A DNA stretch of 64,000 nt, taken from contig CAISRB010000028.1 in NCBI GenBank assembly GCA_903887775.1, forward strand, positions 96,309 through 160,308, read 5' to 3'. This DNA is from an uncultured Bacteroidales bacterium (GTDB taxonomy: Bacteria > Bacteroidota > Bacteroidia > Bacteroidales > FEN-979). The position numbers and the translations under genes were made by a program. How positions within the stretch are numbered: position 1 is the first letter of the stretch; each line of letters opens with the position of its first letter. The notes under the pieces were generated by a model. It was not told where the DNA came from and ran no database searches. It saw nothing but the letters and a program-made list of their open reading frames with translations. This document shows positions 8,600-15,973 of the stretch, one piece after another.

Positions 8600-10139
8600 G
8601 AATCTGCGACATGGCGTATTCTGCCTGAGCCGTGATCGTAAAGCTCGGATTGACTCCGAGGTTCCCTTGTATAGCAGAACCATCGATGATATACATACCC
8701 GGATATCCGAAGACCTGAAAGTTACTGTCAATGACCCCTTCGCTGACATTATCCCCCATCGGGTTACCGCCCAGGATATGCGCGGTTGAAGGGATATTGA
8801 AGAGTATTTCCATTGTTGAATTCTGAGGGATGGCATTTACCTTTTCTGCATAGCGGTTCATGACTTCCTGGCCCAGGGGGATAAATGCATTCACTTTTTT
8901 GTTGCCGTCATTTTTAATTGTCAGACGATGGTGGAAGAACCCTTTTTTCAGGGTCATCCGCATGGCATTGTCGGCAGTCTGCATGACGAGGAAAATGACA
9001 GTATTGGAAGCCCAGTTGAAGTTAAACAGCATGCGCAGGAACTTCAAGGGATGGCTCAGTATATTCCCCAAAAACTTCAACGTACGTAAATAATACGGGT
9101 TGGCATTCCCTGTGGCCATTGTTAACAGTCCTTTCATGACGCCCGAGCCGTTGGGATATTTCACAATCTCGATCCAGGTGTCGTCGGATGGTTTAAAGAT
9201 GGAACTTATGGCCAGGCCATTATTCAACTTGACATCAGCCCCGGAAGCGGTACACAGTGTTTCGGAATTGGTCCTCAGGCCATTTCCCAGCTTGTCACTG
9301 AGGCCGGTCATGGTTTTATAAATATGTTTCTGATGAAGGAGCAGTTTCATTGTGCCCATCACACCTCCTGCCACGATCAGTCCCCTTGAACGAAACACCT
9401 GCTCCCCCCTGACATTTAAGCGGTGTGTATGAACCGTATAAATCCCTTCCTCCCAGGAGATCTTCCAGGCCTGGGTTTCTGGGAGGATCACGGCACCATG
9501 TTTTTCGGCGAACCAGAGATAGTTTTTGTCGAGAGTGTTCTTTGCATTTTCGCGGCAACCCACCATGCAACCTGCACATTCCTTGCAGGGGTTTCTGGGC
9601 GGGCCTTCTCCATGAAAATACGGATCGCAGGCCTTTTCCTCTTCATTATAATAAACGCCCACGTATACATGGTCGAACGAATCCTCCCTGCCCATATCCT
9701 TCGCAACCTCTCTGAGCGTTTCATCCTCCACATAGAATTTCTGCAGCTTGACCCTCCCGAGCATCCGATGGGCTTCTTCATAAAAGGGTTCAAGTACCGA
9801 TTTCCAATCCCTGAAACGCTTCCATTGTTCATGCCTGAAGAATTGATCAGGGGGTTTCATCAGTGTATTGGCATACACCAGGCTGCCTCCTCCGACCCCG
9901 GTTCCACTGAGAATGAAAGCATGCTTGAACAAGTCAAGGCGCTGGAAGCCATACAAGCCAAAACGGGGTATCCAGAGGTATTTCCTGAGGTTCCAGTTGG
10001 TCTTTGGAAAATCTTCTGTTCTGTATCTTTTCCCTTTTTCAAGTACAAGTACCGAATATCCTTTCATGGCCAGCCGCATTGCCGCGACGCTTCCGCCAAA
10101 ACCTGAACCTATCACTATATAATCCTGGGGCTCACTCAT
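8583..10139 (-). CDS. GMC-family FAD oxidoreductase with Cys-rich motif
   Basis: This 518-residue flavoprotein starts with the Rossmann dinucleotide motif DYIVIGSGFGGSVAAMRLA (GxGxxG, residues 6-24). It has the GMC N-terminal substrate segment (GVGGGSLVYANTL, 81-93). It ends with a GMC C-terminal motif (GNPMGDNVSEGVIDSNFQVFGYPGMY, then GNLGVNPSFTITAQAEYA). It is closest in layout to cholesterol-oxidase-like GMC enzymes, which oxidise a CH-OH group and pass electrons to an acceptor. Between about residues 171 and 195 five cysteines occur in the pattern C-x13-C-x2-C-x2-C-x3-C (CKECAGCMVGC), suggesting an Fe-S cluster or metal site. That pattern may be a feature of this subfamily rather than unique. 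Substrate is unknown. A TACCTTTG -7 element precedes it at 10176-10183. Confidence 0.8.
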   Translation of the reverse strand: MSEPQDYIVIGSGFGGSVAAMRLAMKGYSVLVLEKGKRYRTEDFPKTNWNLRKYLWIPRFGLYGFQRLDLFKHAFILSGTGVGGGSLVYANTLMKPPDQFFRHEQWKRFRDWKSVLEPFYEEAHRMLGRVKLQKFYVEDETLREVAKDMGREDSFDHVYVGVYYNEEEKACDPYFHGEGPPRNPCKECAGCMVGCRENAKNTLDKNYLWFAEKHGAVILPETQAWKISWEEGIYTVHTHRLNVRGEQVFRSRGLIVAGGVMGTMKLLLHQKHIYKTMTGLSDKLGNGLRTNSETLCTASGADVKLNNGLAISSIFKPSDDTWIEIVKYPNGSGVMKGLLTMATGNANPYYLRTLKFLGNILSHPLKFLRMLFNFNWASNTVIFLVMQTADNAMRMTLKKGFFHHRLTIKNDGNKKVNAFIPLGQEVMNRYAEKVNAIPQNSTMEILFNIPSTAHILGGNPMGDNVSEGVIDSNFQVFGYPGMYIIDGSAIQGNLGVNPSFTITAQAEYAMSQIPEKPR

Positions 10140-10175
10140 CCGCAGTCAATAAAAATTATTTCAAATTCATAAGTC

Positions 10176-10183
10176 CAAAGGTA
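10176..10183 (-). promoter_or_regulatory. -7 promoter element for the GMC oxidoreductase
   Basis: The plus strand reads CAAAGGTA, i.e. TACCTTTG on the minus strand, a match to TAnnTTTG. It lies 37 bp upstream of the GMC start at 10139. No clear TTTG -33 partner is seen, so support is moderate. Confidence 0.35.
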
Positions 10184-10229
10184 TTGAAAATACCTAAGAA
10201 TGATTATCAGGAGTTTAGTATGGATTTCC

Positions 10230-10237
10230 TATCTTTG
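10230..10237 (+). promoter_or_regulatory. -7 promoter element for the beta-barrel gene
   Basis: TATCTTTG matches TAnnTTTG and lies 53 bp upstream of the ATG at 10290. No -33 TTTG is visible at the expected distance. Its position supports the start at 10290 rather than the longer frame from 10248. Confidence 0.35.
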
Positions 10238-10289
10238 AAATGTTATTTTGGATAACCTGTTGATATTTTTAATGTTTAAAACCAGCTAT

Positions 10290-10937
10290 ATGAATCACAA
10301 ATTATTATTTCTTATTGCCTGCCTGATTGCTCCTTTGCTGATGCAGGCTCAAAAGACTGTTGAAATCACTCCCTTCGGCGGTTATGTATTTGCTTCAAGG
10401 ATGAGCGGTGCCGACGGGTATGTTCGCTTTGTCGACAATGCGCAGTACGGAGGCATGCTTTCAGTCGGGGTGAGCCGGGTTTTTGACCTGGATCTGATCT
10501 ATAACCGCATCGATACCAAAGCCCAGGTGAACCTTACCAGTTATCCTTACCAGGAAAGTCCCCTGAGCATCAATTACATGAATATCGGATTCACAAAGAA
10601 TTTCCGCGTAAACCCAACGGTTTCACCTTTTATCGGCTTCAGCATGGGGGCTTGCCTGATGGCGCCAAAAAACGGGAACTCTTATGACTACTGGTTTTTT
10701 GATGTAGGTTTGAGCGGAGGTGCGAAGGTTTATTTCGGTAAACATTTCGGATTGCGTTTACAGGCCCAAATGTATGTCCCTATGCAGGCTGCGGGCTATA
10801 CTTTTTATTTCGGCACCGGTGGTTACAGTTCAGGCGTTTCGGTTTATTCCACAATGATTCAGTTCGGGTTTACCGGTGGCCTCATTTTCAGGCTTGGCCA
10901 TGTACCCGATGCCAATTCTACTAGGGTAAGATATTAA
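10290..10937 (+). CDS. Outer-membrane beta-barrel protein
   Basis: This 215-residue protein (start chosen at the ATG of MNHKLLFLIACLIAPLLMQAQ because the signal peptide begins there; the frame is open 14 codons further upstream) has a signal peptide of about 20 residues. It then forms an eight-stranded-barrel-like pattern: VEITPFGGYVFASRM at the start, a GVSRVFDLDLIYNR strand, FTKNFRVNPTVSPFIGFSMGACL, GGAKVYFGKHFGLRLQAQMYVP, and a final MIQFGFTGGLIFRLGH. It fits the porin-like or OmpW/OprF-N superfamily of small barrels. The function is not known. It is followed 37 bp downstream by the DUF4136 lipoprotein. Confidence 0.6.
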   Translation: MNHKLLFLIACLIAPLLMQAQKTVEITPFGGYVFASRMSGADGYVRFVDNAQYGGMLSVGVSRVFDLDLIYNRIDTKAQVNLTSYPYQESPLSINYMNIGFTKNFRVNPTVSPFIGFSMGACLMAPKNGNSYDYWFFDVGLSGGAKVYFGKHFGLRLQAQMYVPMQAAGYTFYFGTGGYSSGVSVYSTMIQFGFTGGLIFRLGHVPDANSTRVRY

Positions 10938-10974
10938 TAACAAGAATGAAAATTAATTTTAAAACAAACAATAT

Positions 10975-11601
10975 ATGAAAATTCTAAGACTGACATTCAT
11001 TGCCCTGGGGATTTTTGCTATGGTTTCATGCACGAAATACCCTCCTACTTCGAGCCGGCTGCTTGAAGATCTTGCCGTTTTGACCCAATATGACGTCAAT
11101 ACGAATTTCGGCCTTTATAAAACATACAGCATTGTCGATACCGTTTATTACATCACCGACAAAGGCACTCAAAAGATTATTTCGGCCAATACCAAAATTA
11201 TCATCAACCAGATCATCGCAGACATGAATGCCAGGGGGTTTAAACAGGTCGCCAAATCGGCAAAACCGGATCTCGGTATCAATGTATCTGCTATAAAAAC
11301 AACTACAACAGTATATTATCCCGGATGGTACTGGGGTTACCCGGGTTATTATCCTCCTGACTGGTGGGGTTATAACGGATATTATTATCCGTATTATCCT
11401 ACATATTATACATCTTACTCGGCAGGGACACTTGTCATCGAAATGGTGAATTTCAAAAACATCACTCCTGCTGGAGATCTTCCTGTAGTATGGGATGCAA
11501 TTATACGCGGGCTGGTCACCGACACACATACCACGACGGATGTCACGAACTCCATTGACCAGTGTTTCACCCAGACCCCTTCGATAAAGACAAGCTTATA
11601 A
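10975..11601 (+). CDS. DUF4136 lipoprotein with Tyr/Pro/Trp-rich insert
   Basis: This 208-residue lipoprotein (lipobox MVSCTKYPP, Cys19) has a DUF4136 domain: a conserved Tyr/Phe-rich segment TNFGLYKTYSIVDTVYYI, a long strand-helix core, NQIIADMNARGFKQV and PDLGINVSAIKTTTTVYYP, and a C-terminal LVIEMVNFKNI...VVWDAIIRGLVTD strand. The function of DUF4136 is not known; it is often found with outer-membrane or stress genes. The middle (about 109-145) is a low-complexity run of Tyr, Pro, Trp and Gly (GYPGYYPPDWWGYNGYYYPY), which I read as an exposed linker rather than a fold. It shares an apparent operon with the beta-barrel at 10290 and the one at 11607. Confidence 0.65.
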   Translation: MKILRLTFIALGIFAMVSCTKYPPTSSRLLEDLAVLTQYDVNTNFGLYKTYSIVDTVYYITDKGTQKIISANTKIIINQIIADMNARGFKQVAKSAKPDLGINVSAIKTTTTVYYPGWYWGYPGYYPPDWWGYNGYYYPYYPTYYTSYSAGTLVIEMVNFKNITPAGDLPVVWDAIIRGLVTDTHTTTDVTNSIDQCFTQTPSIKTSL

Positions 11602-11606
11602 TAATT

Positions 11607-12281
11607 ATGAAAATTGAACATGCTATGAAAAAAACATTTATAATACTCATGATAGGATTGCTTTTTACAGGGACTGTCAGTGCACAGGATCAGGGTACAA
11701 AACCGACTTTCGGGTACAAACCATCTTCCTATTATTCCTTTGGCTGGAACACCCTTTGGACCATTGGCGATTTCAACAAATGGGTGGGTAACGGAAGTCC
11801 GGCAGGGTTTAACCTCGGCGGCCGTTATTTTATCCCCGGTACAAATTTTGCAGCCGGTTTCAACATCCAGTGGCAGCGTGTATGGCAGGATTATCCTCAA
11901 CAGACTTTTTATGGCGACAACGGGGTAGCGCTAACCGCGATGAATTACCGTTTCACATGGATGGTGCCGTTCCAGGCCGCCATCGATTATTATTTCATCC
12001 CTTCGAAGATGATTTCGCCTTATATCAGCCTGGGCATCGGTGGTGATTATATGGAGCATCACCTACTGATCCAGGATCTGGATATTTACAAAACCCGCTG
12101 GGATTTTTCGCTGACTCCCGAAATCGGCGTTCTCATCAAGTTTGGCGCCTTCAGTAATTTTGGGGCAAATATTGCGTTCAATTACAAATGGACAACAAAC
12201 CAGATCGATTTTTCCGGCAATTCACTTAAGAACCTGCAGATGTTACAGCTCAGGGTAGGGCTTTGCTATATTTTGAGGTAA
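11607..12281 (+). CDS. Outer-membrane beta-barrel protein
   Basis: I use the ATG at 11607, 5 bp after the DUF4136 stop; the ATG at 11625 (MKKTFIILMIGLLFTGTVSAQ) starts the signal peptide more neatly and is the alternative. The mature protein has alternating strands typical of a small outer-membrane barrel: YYSFGWNTLWTIGDF, FNLGGRYFIPGTNFAAGFNIQWQRVWQ, AAIDYYFIPSKMISPYISLGIGGDYM, DFSLTPEIGVLIKFGAFSNFGANIAFNYKW, and a final LQMLQLRVGLCYILR strand ending in a hydrophobic-aromatic residue pattern. It may form a dimeric or paired product with the barrel at 10290. No further function is visible. A good intrinsic terminator follows at 12296-12338. Confidence 0.6.
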   Translation: MKIEHAMKKTFIILMIGLLFTGTVSAQDQGTKPTFGYKPSSYYSFGWNTLWTIGDFNKWVGNGSPAGFNLGGRYFIPGTNFAAGFNIQWQRVWQDYPQQTFYGDNGVALTAMNYRFTWMVPFQAAIDYYFIPSKMISPYISLGIGGDYMEHHLLIQDLDIYKTRWDFSLTPEIGVLIKFGAFSNFGANIAFNYKWTTNQIDFSGNSLKNLQMLQLRVGLCYILR

Positions 12282-12295
12282 ACGTTACAAGCTTT

Positions 12296-12338
12296 AAAAA
12301 ATCGCCTCTGGATTAATTAATCTTCGGGCGATTTTTTT
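12296..12338 (+). terminator. Intrinsic terminator after the beta-barrel gene
   Basis: AAAAAATCGCC at 12296-12306 pairs exactly with GGCGATTTTTT at 12327-12337 (11 bp), with a 20-base AT-rich loop and T-tract. It closes the 10290-12281 group. Confidence 0.7.
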
Positions 12339-12364
12339 ATTACCTTTATCCCCGATTATGGCCT

Positions 12365-12598
12365 ATGAAGAAAATCATTTCCATACTGATTATTATAGGA
12401 TTTATAGGTTTTGGCCCGGTAGAACCTTCTTTTGCCGGGATGATGCTTTCATCAAACAGTATTCAAAAACCTAAACCTCCCCCTCGGCCAAAGGGGTCAA
12501 AGAAACCAAAACCTCCTCCCCGGCCCGGTAAACCCAAAGAGCCGAAAAAGCCAAGCCCAAAGAAACCGAAACCTCCTCCCAGGCCTCCCAGGCCATAA
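12365..12598 (+). CDS. Tiny exported Pro/Lys-rich repeat protein
   Basis: This 77-residue protein has a signal peptide (1-25, core SILIIIGFIGFG, ending SFAG) and a mature half made almost only of Lys, Pro, Arg and Gly. It has PKPPPRP motifs repeated three times and PKEPKKP-like spacers. Such charged, proline-rich peptides are intrinsically disordered and often bind peptidoglycan, lipopolysaccharide or act as spacers. The gene stands alone after a terminator and 14 bp before the next gene. I do not recognise a family, so function is unassigned. The regular composition and the clear signal peptide argue that it is a real gene. Confidence 0.5.
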   Translation: MKKIISILIIIGFIGFGPVEPSFAGMMLSSNSIQKPKPPPRPKGSKKPKPPPRPGKPKEPKKPSPKKPKPPPRPPRP

Positions 12599-12612
12599 TC
12601 CAGTCCCTGCAT

Positions 12613-13818
12613 ATGCGATTATATTTTCTTGTTTTATTACTCCCGGTATTCTTTTGCTGCCCTGCATTCCCGCAATCTCCTGACTGGGACCAGAGAGTAG
12701 CTTTTGCTGATAATGTGCATAAAATCAAGTACTGGGCCTTCATCGAAGGGGATTCCACGTATAACTGCTATGCCGATGCGGTGAAGGGTATACAGGATAT
12801 GCTCAATAAAAAAGGATATGATAATCAGAGGGTCTTTTATTTCCCGAATGGATCTTTATCCCTGGAATCCTGGAAAGCAAAACAGATAAAAGACCTGAAT
12901 TCCGATGAAGCCTTTCTTGAAATCAGGGTTGGCATACGTGTCGACACCAGTGGCCTTGGTGAAAGGGGCAGCCCCACTACATTAATGGTACAGGATGCAA
13001 GCGGAAGAGTTTATGCACAGCATTCACTCCGGCCGGAGGAAGTTCGGGGAGTGGATTACACTTCAATCTCCCAGGCCAATTTGTATTTAAAAATGGAAAA
13101 CACGCATTTAACCACCGCCATCCCGTTCTATTCTAAAAAAGCTACTGTTACCAGCCCCGACATTGGCAGCGCTGCCCGGAACTCTTTGAGAGGTATACCC
13201 GCTTCACGTCATCCTGTTGCCAGAAAAAAGCCGGCTTATCTTAATAAAGACGGTTTTACGATGTTTGAATTTGCTGCTTACGGCGGATATTGTTCCGGCG
13301 GGACCATTGACGTTACCGGCGGCAAGGCAACTTTTGACCCGGGACCTGATTATGGATTGGAGTTCATGGTCAATGTCTACAAAGGGCTTGACGTTTCAAT
13401 CGGGTATAAGCGTGAGGACACTTTTACGAAAGTGGACGCCCCAAGATACTCTAAGGAGGGTGATCTGGCTCTTAGCAACAATTACATCCTGATCAGCTGC
13501 TTATACAGGTTTTTTCATAAAAATAACCTTCAGCCTTATGTGGGTTTTGATTTCGGCAGTGTAAATCTTGTTATGAAGGACAAGTTATACAGGGATGTCT
13601 GGTATTTCGCTGTCGGCGGGAGAGCCGGGCTCAATTGGTATGTTACGAGGGTTCTTGGCTTCCGGTTCCAGACACAATTATTATACCAGGTACACCCAAC
13701 GGATGCACCCTTTATTTACAGTGACGAAATCAGTGAGATGTCTCATACACTCAATGCTGAATCAACCCTTCCCCAGTTTGATGTTACCCTGGGGATATTA
13801 ATCAGGCTCGGGAAATAA
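12613..13818 (+). CDS. Secreted protein with C-terminal beta-barrel-like domain
   Basis: This 401-residue protein has a signal peptide (1-20, core LYFLVLLLPVFFCCP). Its N-terminal half (about 25-190) is an alpha/beta domain of unknown type. Its C-terminal half from about residue 218 is a beta-barrel-like region: MFEFAAYGGYCSGGTIDV, DYGLEFMVNVYKGLDVSIGYKRED, ILISCLYRFFHKNNLQPYVGFDFGS, DVWYFAVGGRAGLNWYV and a terminal FDVTLGILIRLGK strand. It looks like an outer-membrane protein with a periplasmic N-terminal domain. It lies between the small Pro-rich gene (14 bp) and the histidine kinase (22 bp), so the three may be cotranscribed. No catalytic motif is seen. Confidence 0.55.
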   Translation: MRLYFLVLLLPVFFCCPAFPQSPDWDQRVAFADNVHKIKYWAFIEGDSTYNCYADAVKGIQDMLNKKGYDNQRVFYFPNGSLSLESWKAKQIKDLNSDEAFLEIRVGIRVDTSGLGERGSPTTLMVQDASGRVYAQHSLRPEEVRGVDYTSISQANLYLKMENTHLTTAIPFYSKKATVTSPDIGSAARNSLRGIPASRHPVARKKPAYLNKDGFTMFEFAAYGGYCSGGTIDVTGGKATFDPGPDYGLEFMVNVYKGLDVSIGYKREDTFTKVDAPRYSKEGDLALSNNYILISCLYRFFHKNNLQPYVGFDFGSVNLVMKDKLYRDVWYFAVGGRAGLNWYVTRVLGFRFQTQLLYQVHPTDAPFIYSDEISEMSHTLNAESTLPQFDVTLGILIRLGK

Positions 13819-13839
13819 AGATATTTGTTCAAAAGAAAG

Positions 13840-15855
13840 ATGGCAACCGGTAAAGCATTAAAAGAAGCTCTGGAACAGGAACGAAAAGCCAGGCTGGAAG
13901 CTGAAAAACGCTTAGAGGAAACCATTGCCAGCCGGGCTTCCGAACTTTCGGGTACCGCGAACCGCCTGTCAAACCTTATTTCCAATATGCAGGAAGGTTT
14001 ACTGGTAGAGGATGAGAACCGGCTGATCATCCTTGTAAACGAAAAATTCTGTTCGATGTTCGGCATCCCGGTAAGCCCCGAATTGCTTGTCGGATCCGAT
14101 TGTTCAGGTTCAGCTGAACAGGCGAAACATTTCTTTGTAGATCCGGATGGTTTCGTAAGCGGGATCAACACCCTTTTGGCTCATCGGAAAAAAGTAATGG
14201 GAGAGATTCTTGAACTGAAAGACGGGAGCACTTTTTCAAGGGATTATGTGCCGATTGTGATTGAAGGATCATATAGGGGACACTATTGGAAATACGCCGA
14301 TATCACAAAGAGCAGGAGATATGAAGATGCGTTAAGAAGGAGCGAGGAGAAATACCGTCTGCTCATCGAGAACATGAACCTTGGATTGCTTGAAGTGGAC
14401 ATGGATGGCAAAGTCATTTATGCCAACCAGAGTTTTTGCGAGATGTCGGGCTTTGAACGTGAAGAGATGTATGGTAAAATAGCCGAAACCCTCTTTACCG
14501 CTCCCGAGAACCGGGGTTTTGTCTATCAGAAAAACGAATCCCGTAAACAGGGAATTTCAGATGCATACGAACTGGAGATCACAAATAAGAAAGGCCTGAA
14601 AAAATGGTGGTTGATCTCCGGTGCTCCGCTTTACAATAATGAAGGCATTCAGATCGGATCGACAGGGATACATCTTGACATAACCGGTCGCAAGCAGCTT
14701 GAGTTTACTCTTCGTGAGGCAAAGCAGATGGCGGAAGATACGGCGAAAACGAAGGAGATCTTTTTAGCCAACATGAGCCATGAAATCAGGACTCCCATGA
14801 ACGCCATCCTGGGCCTTGGCAAACAGCTGTTGAAGACCCGGTTAAATGCATACCAGAGGTCGTTCCTGGAGTCGATTAACAGCGCTGCTGACCACCTCCT
14901 GGTTATCATTAATGATATTCTTGATTTCTCCAAAATTGAATCCGGCAAACTTGACCTGGAGTCTATAGGGTTCAGCCTGCCCGACCTTCTTACCCAAATC
15001 AGCAACATGCTTACTTTAAAAGCTGAAGAAAAGGGGCTGCAGTTCAACATGCAGGTGGATCCTGCTATCGCAACGGTACTGATTGGTGATCCATACCGTA
15101 TCAACCAGGTACTGCTTAATCTTCTCAGCAATTCGATCAAATTTACCGATAAGGGCAGTATTTCGATGAGCTGCCGGGTTGAAGAAACCAGTACCGCAGA
15201 GCAGACAATTGAACTGTCAGTTGCCGATACTGGGGTCGGCATTGATAAAAAATACCTGAAAAAGATCTTCCAGAAATTTTCGCAGGAAAGTGTTAATGTG
15301 GCAAGAAAATATGGTGGGACCGGACTTGGCATGGCGATAACAAAACAGCTGGTCGATCTCATGGACGGGAAGATCAGCATTGAAAGCAATAAGGACCAGG
15401 GTACAACAGTAACTATACATATGACCTTCCCTGTAGGCAGGCAGGAGGAAAAACCTGAAAAGAAGCAGCATCTCATCCGCCAGTATAAACTTAAAGGGAA
15501 GAAAATCCTGCTGGTTGAAGACAACAAACTGAACCGTCTTGTAGCTTCGACAATCCTTAAACATTTCGGTATGCTGGTAACCGAAGCTGTGAACGGCGAA
15601 ATTGCTGTTCAGATTCTCAGAAAGGAATCTTTTGATGTTGTGCTGATGGATATGCAGATGCCCATAATGGACGGTATAGCAGCAACCATCATGATCCGGA
15701 AAGAGATTAGTCCCACCATACCTATTATTGCTCTCACCGCTCATGCTCTGAAGTCGGAAGAGTCGAGATGCCTTGATGCCGGAATGAATGATTTTATTTC
15801 GAAACCCTTTGAGGAAGACAAGCTGATGAGCACGATTTTAAAGTTTCTAATCTGA
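13840..15855 (+). CDS. Hybrid sensor histidine kinase with two PAS domains
   Basis: This 671-residue cytosolic sensor has an N-terminal coiled coil (about 1-45), two PAS domains (about 45-155 and 165-290; VIYANQSFCEMSGFEREEMYGK in the second), a HisKA dimerisation domain with the phosphoacceptor at about His314 (FLANMSHEIRTPMNA), a HATPase domain with N-box VLLNLLSNSIKFTDKG and G-boxes DTGVGIDKK and GTGLGMAI, and a C-terminal receiver domain (about 555-670) with the phosphorylated Asp at about residue 604 (VVLMDMQMPIMDG) and conserved Lys (ISKPF). No transmembrane helix is seen, so it senses an internal signal such as redox, ligand or light through PAS. There is no adjacent DNA-binding regulator. 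I used ATG 13840; TTG at 13825 would add five residues. Confidence 0.9.
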   Translation: MATGKALKEALEQERKARLEAEKRLEETIASRASELSGTANRLSNLISNMQEGLLVEDENRLIILVNEKFCSMFGIPVSPELLVGSDCSGSAEQAKHFFVDPDGFVSGINTLLAHRKKVMGEILELKDGSTFSRDYVPIVIEGSYRGHYWKYADITKSRRYEDALRRSEEKYRLLIENMNLGLLEVDMDGKVIYANQSFCEMSGFEREEMYGKIAETLFTAPENRGFVYQKNESRKQGISDAYELEITNKKGLKKWWLISGAPLYNNEGIQIGSTGIHLDITGRKQLEFTLREAKQMAEDTAKTKEIFLANMSHEIRTPMNAILGLGKQLLKTRLNAYQRSFLESINSAADHLLVIINDILDFSKIESGKLDLESIGFSLPDLLTQISNMLTLKAEEKGLQFNMQVDPAIATVLIGDPYRINQVLLNLLSNSIKFTDKGSISMSCRVEETSTAEQTIELSVADTGVGIDKKYLKKIFQKFSQESVNVARKYGGTGLGMAITKQLVDLMDGKISIESNKDQGTTVTIHMTFPVGRQEEKPEKKQHLIRQYKLKGKKILLVEDNKLNRLVASTILKHFGMLVTEAVNGEIAVQILRKESFDVVLMDMQMPIMDGIAATIMIRKEISPTIPIIALTAHALKSEESRCLDAGMNDFISKPFEEDKLMSTILKFLI

Positions 15856-15925
15856 GCCAGGAAGATCGTAATAACGTTATTTCTGCTCTTTTACAAAGAT
15901 TATGGTTACAACTACCAATTTAACA

Positions 15926-15956
15926 TTGTACGGTAGTCGGGTCAGAACTACTTTTG
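15926..15956 (+). promoter_or_regulatory. Promoter for the LruC lipoprotein
   Basis: TTG at 15926-15928 and TACTTTTG at 15949-15956, separated by 20 bases, fit the -33/-7 pattern of this phylum. The promoter lies downstream of the ATG at 15902 but upstream of that at 15974, which decides the start in favour of 15974. Confidence 0.5.
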
Positions 15957-15973
15957 CCAAAAATAAAAACGCA

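Noticed and set aside
9423..10106. 227-codon frame opposite the GMC oxidoreductase
   Set aside because: The flavoprotein on the other strand has full motifs and length; the antisense product has none.
14649..15527. 292-codon frame opposite the histidine kinase
   Set aside because: The kinase domains are complete and in order on the plus strand.
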